The notes below the pieces were generated by a model, which did not search any database, was not told the origin of the DNA, and saw nothing but the letters and a program-made list of their open reading frames with translations. Shown here piece by piece: positions 53,398-64,000 of a DNA stretch of 64,000 nt. The stretch's first letter is position 1. Every line of letters begins with the position of its first letter. The stretch is taken from assembly GCA_932294295.1 (NCBI GenBank), contig OW028585.1, positions 28,938,720 to 29,002,719 of the forward strand, in the 5' to 3' direction. The translations under genes and the position numbers were made by a program. Source of the stretch: Alitta virens (taxonomy: Eukaryota; Annelida; Polychaeta; Phyllodocida; Nereididae).

Positions 53398-53639
53398 CCA
53401 CTCGACGCCATCCAGCTGCACTAACTCTGATATCTTAATTCACAAACATGAATAATATTGCATTGGTCATAGCCATATCACGACGGCATACTTTATTGTT
53501 TTAGTTGTTCCAGAGACAATACCCCTATCGTCCCTGGTTGTTCCAAGTGTATTCCATGCTTATCAGTCAATGATTTCGCCGCTGCATCTTGAACTGTATT
53601 GTGCCATGTTGGATTTATTGTTGTTTTGTCTTGTATGGT

Positions 53640-54035
53640 CTGTGTTATGTAGATAGTGTATAGATGTGGAAAGTGCAGCCCTCTAAGGCAAGTTCTTGCT
53701 GCTATCGAGGGTTGATTGATGAGGTGAGAGAGAGGAGGAGTCCACCCCATATTACACATTTACCTCTTGGGTGGGATCTTTTACTTGCCTCAGCATAGAC
53801 AATCAGCATAGACAATGTTATGTCAGGTGTTATGTCTCAATGCTACTGGTCTGAAGTTTACTTGACTAGCTTATATGAACAGCTGCCTGAGGCAGACATA
53901 ATGATGAAATGATAAGGCTTGGAGTCCAAGTTACTGCCATTGGTCTGAAGCTCGGTGATCTCGTAAAACCAGTGTAAAACAAAAGCAGTTGCCAGAGGCA
54001 GATGTAATGATGAGATATATATGGGTTGGAGTTTG
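53640..54035. repeat. Fragments of SINE family 2
   Basis: Pieces such as CTTTTACTTGCCTCAGCATAG and CCAGAGGCAGATGTAATGATGAG match the element at 63290-63524 and the fragment at 63675-63790. The tRNA head is absent. A minus-strand 88-codon frame here (53493-53759) partly overlaps the repeat and is not called a gene. Confidence 0.55.
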
Positions 54036-54039
54036 ACTT

Positions 54040-55490
54040 GCAAAGTTTGTAGTTATCGACTTGTTTTATGATGCTTTTTTTTTTATCTCAAGAGTCGTTA
54101 AGACTAGCCGAGTTCCATGCTGTTTAAGATCATCACACAGACAATACAGACTTACTATTCACATATACTATTTTAATCTATTACTATTGTATTCTCTTCT
54201 ATTCTACACTCTTCTATCCTTATTCATTTATTCATATATGTTCAAGCCACTCTTGATAGCAGAGACGGTAATGCCATTCAGACCGTTATGGAGTTATTCA
54301 CCACAGTAATTAAAAATTGGGCTGAAACATGTCGTCATATTTGACAGGTGGTAGTGTTAGTTCACCTTCGTGAAGTTCTATCAATCATGAACATTTGTGA
54401 AGCAAAATGTTAATAAAACACAATGTACGGCAGGAGACAGGCGTGTGTGCGTGATGCACCCTCCTCCTTGTCATCGCAAGACCTCATCACATCGATGAAA
54501 TATGATCCATAAAACCAGCTGATGTAGTATCATCTCGATGCTACAGGCCTATTACCCTTGGATTACCTGCCCCAGCATAGACAATGTGCATGAGGTCCTT
54601 TTTAGGGTCATACATTGTATTAATTTTGGCGATCTAGTGGGCTGTCTACCCCCTGGATTGCCTGGAGCCGAGTATATGCGGTTGAAATCAAAGGATTTAT
54701 CTAATTCTATGTGTATCAGACAAATTAAAATAAAATACTTAAAACTGAGTAAGACGGAAGCAAATGCATCTCTTGGAATGCGTGAGAGTTTGCAGGCCTG
54801 CTCGGTGCTGCTTTGATTCCCATATATCTATATATAAGACAAACCTTTTTTCCCTCCAAAATTTAATTGTAAATGGTACAGTGTAAACATACAACATGAC
54901 AGGTAAATAATACCAAGAACTTGATAATACAGGCCTTAGACTTCATGCCCCTAGTGTCATTTCATGGCATATCATATTTAAGGAGTTCTACTGTATGTTG
55001 TTGTGTTTTAGTGCACTGCATTCTGAGCTCTGCAGCTGCTGCAGTCTGCAGTACCCACCTGCAGCATTCAGGTTACAAGCCTTACATTTCATACATGCAA
55101 TGTAGCCAATGCATGGTTTCATTAAATAATGCCTCTTTGCTTTATCTTATTCTATAATACCTGGATATATGGAAGGTTTCTTGCCGCACCATCCCGTTCG
55201 ATCGTTTCATTCGCGTCCCATTGGCGTCCCATGGAAAATTCATGTTCTTGGTTGTGTAAAATGTTGACCAAGCGGAACGTCCGAATTATGCGGACATTTT
55301 TCCATTTGTATGCAAGTACCAAAGATCTGTTGTTTAGGTTGCAGTGGTGTGAAGATACGTAATGCATTTATATTATAAGTAAATGATTCAGGTTCTAGCG
55401 ACATCTTATATTGGAGCGGGATTCATTCCGCATCTCAATCGTATTCCGCGTTTCACACCTTTACACTGATCATGTGACTTCAAGATTGCT
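54040..55490. other. Upstream region of the acid phosphatase gene
   Basis: AT-rich, with several short open frames and no recognisable protein. The TATTCTCTTCTATTC-type pyrimidine stretch near 54185-54225 is low complexity. Confidence 0.4.
55470..55478 (+). promoter_or_regulatory. M-box (MITF/TFE-type) sequence
   Basis: TCATGTGAC lies 17 bp before the proposed start codon. Mammalian TRAP/ACP5 promoters are activated by MITF/TFE3 through the same octamer (established). The octamer also occurs by chance elsewhere in this window, so the match is suggestive only. Confidence 0.3.
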
Positions 55491-55494
55491 CAAA

Positions 55495-58400
55495 ATGGAG
55501 AACTGTGGCTTTACTTTGAATCTCGCAATGAGAGTTTTCAGTGTAATTTTGTGCTTATTCATTGGTGTACAGCAATGTGGAACTTCTAAAACAGGTTATT
55601 GTGAACGTCTTTGTAATCAGTTGAATTTTAGTGTGCCAATTGTTCAGATAACAACACTTTAAGTTTATTTATTGTCTTGTGTAATTATAAATGTGCATTG
55701 ACAATATGAGTTGTAAAAACAATGGAGATTTCACTGGCAAATGTAGCAAATGAGTACTTATGAGCTATAATTCTGCTACATCACACAAATGCACATTTAT
55801 AAATGTATTACACTATATTTACAGTATGTAAAAATGTAGGCCTGCCCTGGAGCAATACGGTATATGAACAATATATGAACAATATATATATGATGGAGAT
55901 TGCTTATGTCATTCTGAAAGTTTCATATCATTGTGTGATCATGTGATAGATCTATACAAATCCTGGTTTCATATGCCGTGTATGCCTAGTAGCGTGATTT
56001 TAAATTAACCACAGACTGATTAGTAAATATTGCTGTGTAAACGCCCAGGACAGACACACTCAGCTGCTCAGGACTATTTATTAACATACCCTACGACAAA
56101 TAATAAGATACACTATAGCTGATTTTACAATGTCATTTATATGGATGTTATCATGTATTCTATCCAATTACTTCATTTTGGCTTCAGCGGAATCGGTTAA
56201 TTTCTTAATCATTGGCGACTGGGGAGGTCTACCCGATTTCCCCTACAGGACGCCAATAGAATGGGCCGTCGGGAAGCAGATGGGAAAATTAGCTGATAAA
56301 CTGAATGCTCAGTTTGCTCTTGCTCTTGGCGACAACTTCTACTTCGATGGCGTGAAGAATGTGGATGATCCAAGGTTTAAGGTAAGATATATTTTAATTC
56401 TGTTTAATAAGAAAATGTTCAGTTTAACTTTCAGAATCAGAATAATTTATTGTCACATAACACGTTTACTTGCAGATTTAAATCAAGTGATTTAAATTAA
56501 GGCAAAAATGTTCTTTTGTTAAATCAACATTTAGATATATATTTTTTTAAATTTAATATGTGAATTACATGTGTATATATATAATCTTAATTTCCAACAT
56601 GAACAATTCAACAGAAATGTAAATTTACTTCAGTTAATTATTGTGGAGGGGAGACTTTCTTAAGGCAAATGCTTGTCACTATCAAGGAGCCACCCCAAAC
56701 TAGATTAAAGATTTTATTGACCATGTAATTTGGCATATATATATATATATATATGTTGGCTATACTAATGTTGCAATACTAATCAAATATATATCAAATT
56801 ACAAAACTTTGGGTGATTTTAGAGCTTTATTTCACAAGCTGCTTATTAAATTGATTGTCAATTTTGTAATTGAGAAATTACTGGTTTGCATTGTTTTGTC
56901 TCAGGACAGTGGATATCCAGTGGGTATTACCCACTAGTATTGATACAATATTATTGGAGGCAGATATGGAGTCCTCTATCATTTTCTTCTACTTATTTCT
57001 CTTGTAGGAAACATTTGAGTCTGTATTTTCGTCAACGTCTTTGGGCCTCGACTGGTACTTTGTGGCTGGAAACCACGACCACAATGGGAATGTGTCAGCA
57101 CAGATTGCGTATTCCAAGCGAGAAAAACGATGGTAAGTCCGTGTTGTAATAGTCGATAATTTCCTAAATATTGCTGGAAAGCTTGAAACTTTTCTCAATG
57201 TAGGTTACAACTAGCCAACAAGAAATTTGAAGATGAACTTACTATCCGAATATACATTAAACCATGTTAAAGTGCAGACTTATATTCATCATAATTGCAG
57301 CTGTATATAATTATGTCGATTCACAAATGCTGTCAATCAGGCAATCAACGGGTTAAAAAATGATATATTGGACCAATATCTTTTTCAATGATGGTGAACC
57401 TGCACAATCCTGCAGTGGAACCTCACAATTAAGATCACTTTTGAGAATTATTAAAGTGGTCTTAATAACAACGTGGTCTGGATTCCGAAACTTCTTACAT
57501 TGTAATCATATATTAAGGTCTTAAGATTTAGGTCTTTTAAAGTAAAGAGATATGAATAGTTGATTCCACTGAATAAGTACAATTACAAGTGAAAACATAT
57601 CTCAAGACCAATTTTACAGTGTAATAATATATTAGGGACATTGAAACCACCTGACCATTGAGACTACTTAATTCTTATTGAGTTGGACCCAAGGTATTGT
57701 CACAATTTTATTATACTTCACATTAATTGTGAATGAATTATTAAGACCAATAATCTGTACTTAACTAATTAGGGTTGGCAGGTTTAAATCAAGCGATTTA
57801 AATCATTGATTTAAATCATCAAAGCAAAAAATAAATATATATATAGATTTTTATTGACAGCTAAATATCAAATTGATACATGTGTCAGCATGACAAGATA
57901 ATAAATGGCAAAAAAAAAAGATAATAGAAATACATGGATCAACAGTTAAAATAATTAAATAAGTAGAGCTATATTATGACTAATACTAATCAACACTACA
58001 TAGTCTGTCTAAGAAATTCTAAAGCACCCGGAACTAAACAAATAATAGTAATAATACTGTTTACAAATGCACCAACAAGTAGTCTTAGCACAACAATTCA
58101 GGTTCAATAACAATACTAAACACTAAGCATAAGATATATAGATACATATATAAATTTTTTAAATATATATATATTTTTAATTTAACAAGTTTATTCATTG
58201 AAAACTAGAATTTTTAACGACTCAAACCATGATTTATTTGAATACAATGTGATATTTTTTTTTTAAGTCGATTTTATTTCAAAAACTCAAATTGTTAAAT
58301 AAATCAAAGGTCTGTTTAGTAAGTTTAAGAAGGAATGCTCGAAACATAAAAGTATACATTGATCTTATATTCAAGTGTTTTTAATCTAAATAATTTCAGT

Positions 58401-60472
58401 TTCTATAAATTGTTTTTAATTAAAAAAATATGTCTTTAATCTTTTTTTCAATGTTGTAAAAGTACAATTATAATCAACGAATTTACTTGAAGAATTAAAG
58501 CACACGACTCCTCTTAATTGTGATGTCCTCAGGAAATTGCACAAGAAGTAGCATTAAGAAATATTCCCATTTCAGGAACTACCCAAATTATTACTACAAG
58601 TTGGAAATTCCCCTGCCAGGTGGCAGCACCATGGACATCCTGATGGTGGACACCGTTATCCTCTGCGGCAACTCAGATGCTGACTATCTTGGCCTGCAAC
58701 CGAATGGAACTGAACATAAAAGCCTCGCAGAAGATCAATGGGCCTGGTTGGAAAAGAACATGCAGAGTAGCAAGTGAGTAGATTTGGGTTTAGTGCAGTA
58801 TAGCGGACCCAAATTTATGCCCTAATTTGGCGTCCATTAAACATAAGTTAAAAATTAAATTTTATGAAATAATTCACAAGTTTGAAGTTCTAGCACAATT
58901 AAAATAACATTTGGTGTAGAATAGCGGGGGTTTGGGGGAAGCAGCCCCCAAGAAAAAGTAAAAAATAAACTCGGTCTGTACCGTGAATAGGAAAACCGCC
59001 GTCATAACTACTTCAGTGACCATAAAACAGATATTAAATTTTGATAGATTGGCCATAAAGAATAGATAAAATATTGATAGATTATTGGATAACTTAACAT
59101 CAAAATTCGAAAAATCACAAAATACTCTATAATTTTTTCAGTAATTGACTGATATGATGGGATACTTCAATTTTTGTAAATATATTCTCACATTTTTCAG
59201 AGCTGAATACCTCCTGCTCGGTGGCCACTATCCTGTTCTTTCTGTTGCTGAGCACGGACCAACCAAATGCCTAGTTGACCGCCTCATGCCGATGTTATAC
59301 AAATATAAAGTTTCTGCATACATGTGCGGCCATGACCACAACTTGCAGGTATGTGCTTCAATAATGACTTTAACCAAACGAAATCCAGGCTATCACTCTA
59401 TGCATGACTAGCAAACAATATGCAAGGGGGGGGGGGGGGGGTAGAAGAAAAGTAACTGAGCCTGCAGGGGGCAGTGACGTCACTACACCATTGTTGCTAG
59501 TCCAATAACACTTGTGTTCGCTGATCTACATTGTTGCATGGATGACGTCACAATAAAGATGACGTAATCAAGCAATACTTATCTGCTGTGGTGGCAGTGA
59601 CCTCTTGTGGTACTTGTGATAACGTTCTGCACTATGAACAAAGAATATGTACCAAGAAGCGCCACTCGCTATACTTTACATTGTAAACGCTGGAAATGCT
59701 GGGAAAAGGAGGCTCCTTTTCCCTGTGGGCACAGTGCGTCCTACTTACGAGAGTGCGTGTTCTTGGTACTTATTCTTTGCTATGAATATTATGGGAGGCT
59801 CAGAAGCGTATAGGGATGTAAAAATGTGTCCATTTGTATTTACGTGGCACTGGGGAGAAAAAGTACCACAAGAGGTCACCGTCACCGTAGCAGATAAGTT
59901 TTGTTTGATGACGTCATAAATATTGTGACATCATCAATGTAAATAAGTAGTGACGTCATCTTATTGTCTTTTCATATGCTATGGTCATTGTGCCCCCATT
60001 CCTCTCAGATGGCACCACCATGATCCTATCCATGTTTGTGTATGTGAATCTAATCTATCATGCAAAGTACACAATAATTAGAATGTCTATCTTATCAACA
60101 GCTACAGCACTCGTCAGCAAATTGCGACCGACAGTAAATCGTGGGTATTGCCAATGACAGCCTTTTGCATGCAGTTTATCATATCTTTCATGTCAAGTAA
60201 ATATCTTTTTGTTTCACTTACAGCACCTAGAGTATGCCATGAACGATCACACTGTGCAATATTTCCTTTCCGGGGCTGCAAATTTTATTGACCCATCAGT
60301 CGCTCATCAACACAGCGTTCCTGATGGATCTTTGAAATTTCACTGGAGAAATATTTTAAGCCTCGGAGGACTGGCTTATGCTGAAGCGTCATCTAAGAAC
60401 ATCACTGTTACATTCGTCGAAGTCGGAGGTCGCAAACTACACACCAAGACATTATTCCCTCGCAAGTTGTAA
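55495..60472 (+). CDS. ACP5: Tartrate-resistant acid phosphatase type 5 (purple acid phosphatase)
   Basis: Six coding exons join without a frame break: 55495-55594, 56188-56381, 57008-57132, 58576-58773, 59201-59348, 60224-60472, giving 337 aa (mammalian enzymes are about 325 aa). A signal peptide ([17 protein letters not shown]) targets secretion or lysosomes. All binuclear-metal ligands are visible: D44 in GDWGG, D82 and Y85 in GDNFYF, N120 and H121 in GNHDH, H215 in GHYP, H250 and H252 in GHDHN. The purple-colour tyrosine is kept. The family hydrolyses phosphate monoesters and phosphoproteins at acid pH with an Fe-Fe/Zn centre. NVSAQIAYS and [10 protein letters not shown] match the animal TRAP subfamily. 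Donors and acceptors are GT-AG; the first donor (ACAG|GTTATT) is the weakest. An alternative first exon is listed separately. A probable polyadenylation signal follows at 60740. Confidence 0.9.
56130..56381 (+). CDS. ACP5: Alternative first coding exon of the acid phosphatase
   Basis: An ATG at 56130 opens [20 protein letters not shown], a plausible signal peptide that runs straight into [13 protein letters not shown] without splicing. Yet its last bases (TTCATTTTGGCTTCAG) look like a polypyrimidine tract and acceptor, and cutting there at 56188 joins in phase to exon 55495-55594. Either this is a second promoter with its own first exon, or it is intron sequence that happens to be open. Confidence 0.45.
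57770..58340. other. ACP5: AT-rich palindromic tract in phosphatase intron 3
   Basis: GATTTAAATCATTGATTTAAATC and related self-complementary words open a 550-bp, very AT-rich tract that ends near AAGTCGATTTTATTTC. Possibly an old transposon; no ends can be fixed. Confidence 0.35.
58796..59050. repeat. Dispersed repeat (CAGTATAGCGGACCC) in intron 4
   Basis: Shares its left end and the internal GGGGGAAGCAGCCCCCAAG block with the repeat at 34700. Non-coding. Confidence 0.5.
59425..59442 (+). repeat. Poly-G tract in intron 5
   Basis: About 17 consecutive Gs just downstream of exon 5. Potential G-quadruplex or an unstable tract. Confidence 0.75.
59475..59958. mobile_element. Long-TIR MITE with four TGACGTCA sites, intron 5
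   Basis: The arms of about 100-150 bp are inverted: outer TGACGTCACTAC, then an ATGACGTCA block, then ACTTATCTGCT, then GTGACCTCTTGTGGTACT. The left arm has about 40 extra bp. Four full TGACGTCA palindromes occur at 59475, 59543, 59909 and 59951. The inner part has a second inverted pair (TACCAAGAA / TTCTTGGTA). Confidence 0.8.
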
Positions 60473-60739
60473 TGTGACTGGATTGTATTATTGATGTGGT
60501 AGTTTTGTGCCAAGGTTATTTTGACTACAAAAAAAAATTTTTGTTATAAATTTTTATTATTTTTTATTAATAACTCAGTTTTGAACCTATAACCTACAAT
60601 ATGGCTTAGTTCACTGATGTAACACTATTTTGTGAACTTGTAGACTTGTAACTAAGTAGGTCCTACCCTTAATACTGATATGATAATGCCAAGAGCATAC
60701 TAGCCGATGCGATGTTTACAGGACAGCAGCGCAATGTCA

Positions 60740-60745
60740 AATAAA
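60740..60745 (+). terminator. ACP5: Polyadenylation signal of the acid phosphatase
   Basis: AATAAA 268 bp after the stop codon is the first canonical hexamer in the 3' flank. A second (AATAAA near 61386) could serve a longer 3' UTR. Confidence 0.5.
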
Positions 60746-61828
60746 GGCAAACAAGTGAACGTTAGTGGGAGTACAAAACAATGTTCGATCCACAATCATT
60801 GCTTTTTGCTGCCGCCAACCTACCTGCCTTATCGGAATCAGCATGAGCTATACTAATCAATGGACTACTTCTCTGTTACGTTTTGAATCGGCCATCGTTT
60901 TTCATGACGTTCGCTATGACGCCACAGAACTTGCTTCTTTTCCTTCTTCAATTCGTATCTCACTTAATATTTGGTTTATTTTCCGTCTGAATACAAGTGA
61001 TGAAAGCTTAAGAGTTACACTGTGCGACGAGGTTGTTGAGTTTCATGTGCGCAGCCTCTCGTTTACAAAATATCCCTACAACTTCATGAATCAACGATGC
61101 TCTTCATGAAGTTGGCCACGAGATCTCGTACTAAAATGTGAAGATGATCTCCTTGCTCCTCGGTGCGCATGCGCGAGATTAGCATTTCATGAAATTTTCA
61201 CTAATCGTTGGTCACATGACCATTATTAAAGCTATTAATTCAACTAAGAAGTAATTGTTTAAGCAGGTTGCATTTTGTAAGCTTTGTGATATTTCAAATA
61301 AGTGTTAATTTATTCTTTAGAAATGACCACTAATATTTGTAAAGCATTAATTATACTTATAAGGAATTTTAAGTTTTGTATTGAGAAATAAATTGGCACA
61401 CCCTGAGTAGTTAGTTAGCTGCACTGTGATGTAATTCCTCCTAGGGTTTGATAATTGGAAGTGATATCTGCAGGGATTATTGCAATATTTTGTGTACTGT
61501 ACGTGTGTATTTTGACCGTTATTAACATTTCTCTATAAAATTTTACCGAGTTTAAAACTATTCTGTCAAAAATTTATCAGTAATTTGTTAAACGAAGAAT
61601 CTTAATCTGCTGACCCAATTTGTGTGTACTTCTCTATTGAATCTATTCAATCCGCATTAATTAGGACAATATATTGCACTTTATTACCTCATTCCATACA
61701 GTCCTTTCTCACCTGATTTTAATGGGCATACCGAGATAGCGAGCCAGGCCTTATTGACATCCATTCATCGTCGATCCAACATGGCCGATGTGAGTCTAAG
61801 TGATGTTACGCTGAAGTGGAATGCTATC
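60746..61828. other. 3' flank of the acid phosphatase
   Basis: No supported gene. A 114-codon plus-strand frame (60765-61109) lacks any recognised motif. A GGTCACATGACC palindrome lies near 61208. Confidence 0.4.
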
Positions 61829-61998
61829 AGAATAATTATTTAAATGTGTTTAAAGGATTTGCGATTTATGTTATTCAGAAAATATAGATGTTCTACATAT
61901 TATATTCAAGCAGAGAATAATTATTTAAATGTGTTAAAAGGATTTGCGATTTATGTTATTCAGATGATATAGGTGTTCTACATATTGTACTCAAGCAG
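61829..61998. repeat. 85-bp tandem duplication
   Basis: AGAATAATTATTTAAATGTG starts both copies (61829 and 61914), with only a few differences between them. A looser second-order duplication continues to about 62240 (GGTGACCGACAATTATGCAG / GGTCACCGACAATTGAATTA). Confidence 0.85.
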
Positions 61999-62240
61999 AT
62001 ATATTGATGTTACAAAAGGGAACAAGAGCCTTCCTGGAGGTCACCGACAATTGAATTATGCAGATAAGCATTGTTAAATGATGTCATCTATTTAGTGTTA
62101 TGGTTTTACGATTACGATATATTTATTCAGATGATTTATTTAAACAGATTTGTCTATGTTACGAAGAACTAGAGCATTGTGCTGTATTGCAAGGGGTGAC
62201 CGACAATTATGCAGCATTGTTTAATGATGTCATCTATTTT

Positions 62241-63285
62241 TTGATGTCATATTCTTAATTTGCAATAGATGACTTCATGGTCAAATATTAAAAAAATTAT
62301 AAAAAGTTCTTCATATATATATATTATTATACATTATGACCTATCATTTATTTTGGCACATTTCTCATCATATTGGTGGATCTGAGAAGTTCAAAATGAA
62401 TTGTCACCTTATACAAGCCTATAAATATAAGCAGTCAAACATCTCATAAAATAATGAGTATGATATTCAGAAAAAGCATAATAAAATGCAATAATGTTTT
62501 CCCATCTATAAAGAAAAAACAAAAACAAAATTGCCTGTTGCATGGTGAATACTTTTTCACGATTTACAATACATTGTGATAAAAAAATTTGATTGTTTCG
62601 GAGTTTCTAAGGATTTTTTTTTTGTTGATAGTTCTTATATATTTATCAATTGTATTGATAATGTTCTGTTATAATGTAATAAATCGAATGATCTATAAAA
62701 CAGTTACTGTGTGATTTTATACGTAATTAGAATTAGGATTTGGGTGCTGATGATTGACATGGTATTGGGGTATTGGGGTGCTCTTCTCTTGAGTGTATAC
62801 AGCTGGGTTAAGCTGTGGTTGCCATGGAAATGTTTTCGATGATTTTCAAGAATTATAGTTGAGGTTTTATTCAATTATAGTTTGGAATACATTGTTTATT
62901 GTCAATACTATAAACTTACAGTGTCTGCTCGGGACCCTTGAATCTTCAGGGTCCCTGGAAAATGAAGTGAACTACATTTACAATATCGCAACACTTAAGT
63001 GAAACGCAATGCTGACCGAACAAATTAGTTCAATGTTCGTTGCTCCAGATTGCTTTAAAGAGCATATAATATCCTAATTCCAGTGGTTTTGTATTGTATA
63101 ATATTGAGCAAGTTTGAATCGATGACCATAGGTCAAAAGTGGCTGGGTTAGTTGTGCATAAACTTTGGGTAGTTGCTCTCAATAAAGATTCTGTAGACCC
63201 GCGCTGTGCTCGGCAATGTAACATCACTATAGATGGTGCAAAGGGTCGACTAGTAGACGGATAAACTGATCTGAATTTAGTGACC
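62241..63285. other. Non-coding stretch
   Basis: AT-rich. A right-end fragment of the 46698-type element lies near 62350-62390 (GGTGGATCTGAGAAG), and GACCATAGGTCAAA near 63123 resembles 14519-14531. Confidence 0.4.
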
Positions 63286-63289
63286 CGCA

Positions 63290-63524
63290 ACACGTGGCAG
63301 ATGTAATGATGAGATAAGCACTGGAACATATACCCCCATGGGTGGAGTTTTCTAACTTGTCCTGGCACAGACATCGAGCAGAAGACACCACCCAAAAAAA
63401 GTCTTATGCCGATGACTACCGGCTAATGTACATAAACTGGGGTCAGGCTGGAATTTAAACCCATGACCTTCAGAGGAACTGACCTATACCTTGGCCTTTA
63501 GACCACTCAGCTACCAAATTTCGG
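63290..63524 (-). mobile_element. tRNA-derived SINE, family 2 (Leu/Ser-like head)
   Basis: On the minus strand: GGTAGCTGAGTGGTCTAAAG as A box with the class II tRNA signature, an extended variable region, then GGGTTTAAATTCC as a mutated B box. A body follows whose end (CTCATCATTACATCTGCC) recurs at 53890-54015 and 63684-63710. A pol III-transcribed origin is likely; the copy is old. Confidence 0.65.
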
Positions 63525-63529
63525 AGTTA

Positions 63530-64000
63530 TAACTTAGACGAGATTAAGGAATCGGCATTATTAATTGAACAGTTTAAAGGTTAATGGCAGCTGGTAAATT
63601 AGCTTTGCCTTTCGAGCAATTTTATGAGCTTAATTATGTCTCAATGTCATATCTGTGTCTCCGTGGTACTAGGTCTGACCAGATGCCAGAGGCAGACATA
63701 ATGATGAGATAAGGCTGCTTGGAGTCCACACCAGGTAACACATTTACCCTATCAGTGAGACCTTTCACTTGCCTCAGCACAGGCACTGCACAGAGTACAA
63801 AGCAATTCATATTTAATGTCTCATGATATTGACATCCAGCTCACCGAGTGCCAAGTTATAAGTTAGGAAAGCCTGTGAATTTTGTTCATATAATGGCTTT
63901 AGCTCTTTGTCTCACCTCCTACATTCAAATGGCTATTGTGATTTGACATGCCTGTGCAATAAATATTTACAAGTAGAAATACCTGATAGTTAATTCATAA
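63530..64000. repeat. Window end with SINE family 2 fragment
   Basis: CCAGAGGCAGACATAATGATG (about 63684) to CTTGCCTCAGCACAGGCAC (about 63790) is a headless copy of the family 2 body. The rest is non-coding. Confidence 0.5.

Noticed and set aside
53493..53759. 88-codon minus-strand frame
   Set aside because: Partly overlaps SINE family 2 sequence and shows no recognisable domain.
60765..61109. 114-codon plus-strand frame downstream of the phosphatase
   Set aside because: No motif, no splice or promoter context, and no family recognised.

Overview
This is eukaryotic, AT-rich animal DNA. It has long non-coding stretches, GT-AG introns, C2H2 zinc-finger genes, a spliced purple acid phosphatase gene and many transposon classes. 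tRNA-derived SINEs, MITEs with long inverted repeats, a Crypton/DIRS-type tyrosine recombinase, a MADF-domain locus and a non-LTR retroelement with a (TTATC)n tail suggest a marine, probably non-bilaterian invertebrate (sponge or cnidarian grade). Species cannot be fixed from the window.

Layout. 1-6 kb: a palindromic MITE, a small putative three-exon gene on the plus strand, and a decayed MADF-domain locus on the minus strand that was hit by a solo-LTR-like insertion (with a heat-shock-element promoter) and a 5'-truncated LINE. 6-10.4 kb: hAT-type and TA-flanked MITEs, minisatellites and a GC-rich repeat block. 10.6-52 kb: six C2H2 zinc-finger loci, all on the minus strand. They are A (371 aa, 10 fingers), B (819 aa, 17 fingers), C (786 aa, 17 fingers), D (pseudogene), E (pseudogene) and F (1301 aa, 2 + 13 fingers). 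Between them lie a tyrosine-recombinase pseudogene, five copies of a tRNA-Gly-like SINE, a 1.5-kb non-autonomous hAT element with a perfect 8-bp target duplication, a satellite block and G-run MITEs. 55.5-60.5 kb: a complete plus-strand gene for a secreted tartrate-resistant (type 5) acid phosphatase in six coding exons. 60.5-64 kb: non-coding repeats and a second tRNA-derived SINE.

The zinc-finger loci form one family. B-F share an intron acceptor a short distance upstream of the start codon. B-E share related N-termini, and B-F have an N-terminal finger block and a C-terminal finger block. Between the blocks lies a region I do not recognise, built from a repeated amphipathic unit of about 18 residues (consensus LExLAxxxTxxLKK). 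In F this is extended by about 14 copies of a second, longer acidic repeat. B and C are recent duplicates whose helical region is nearly identical but whose DNA-contact residues differ in many fingers. Fast finger turnover, a shared non-finger domain, dead members and dense transposons resemble the vertebrate KRAB zinc-finger clusters that silence transposons. That functional parallel is inference. The repeated helical domain is the best candidate here for something undescribed.

Starts were set at the first ATG. Exon models rest on splice signals and reading-frame continuity only, and no transcript data were available.
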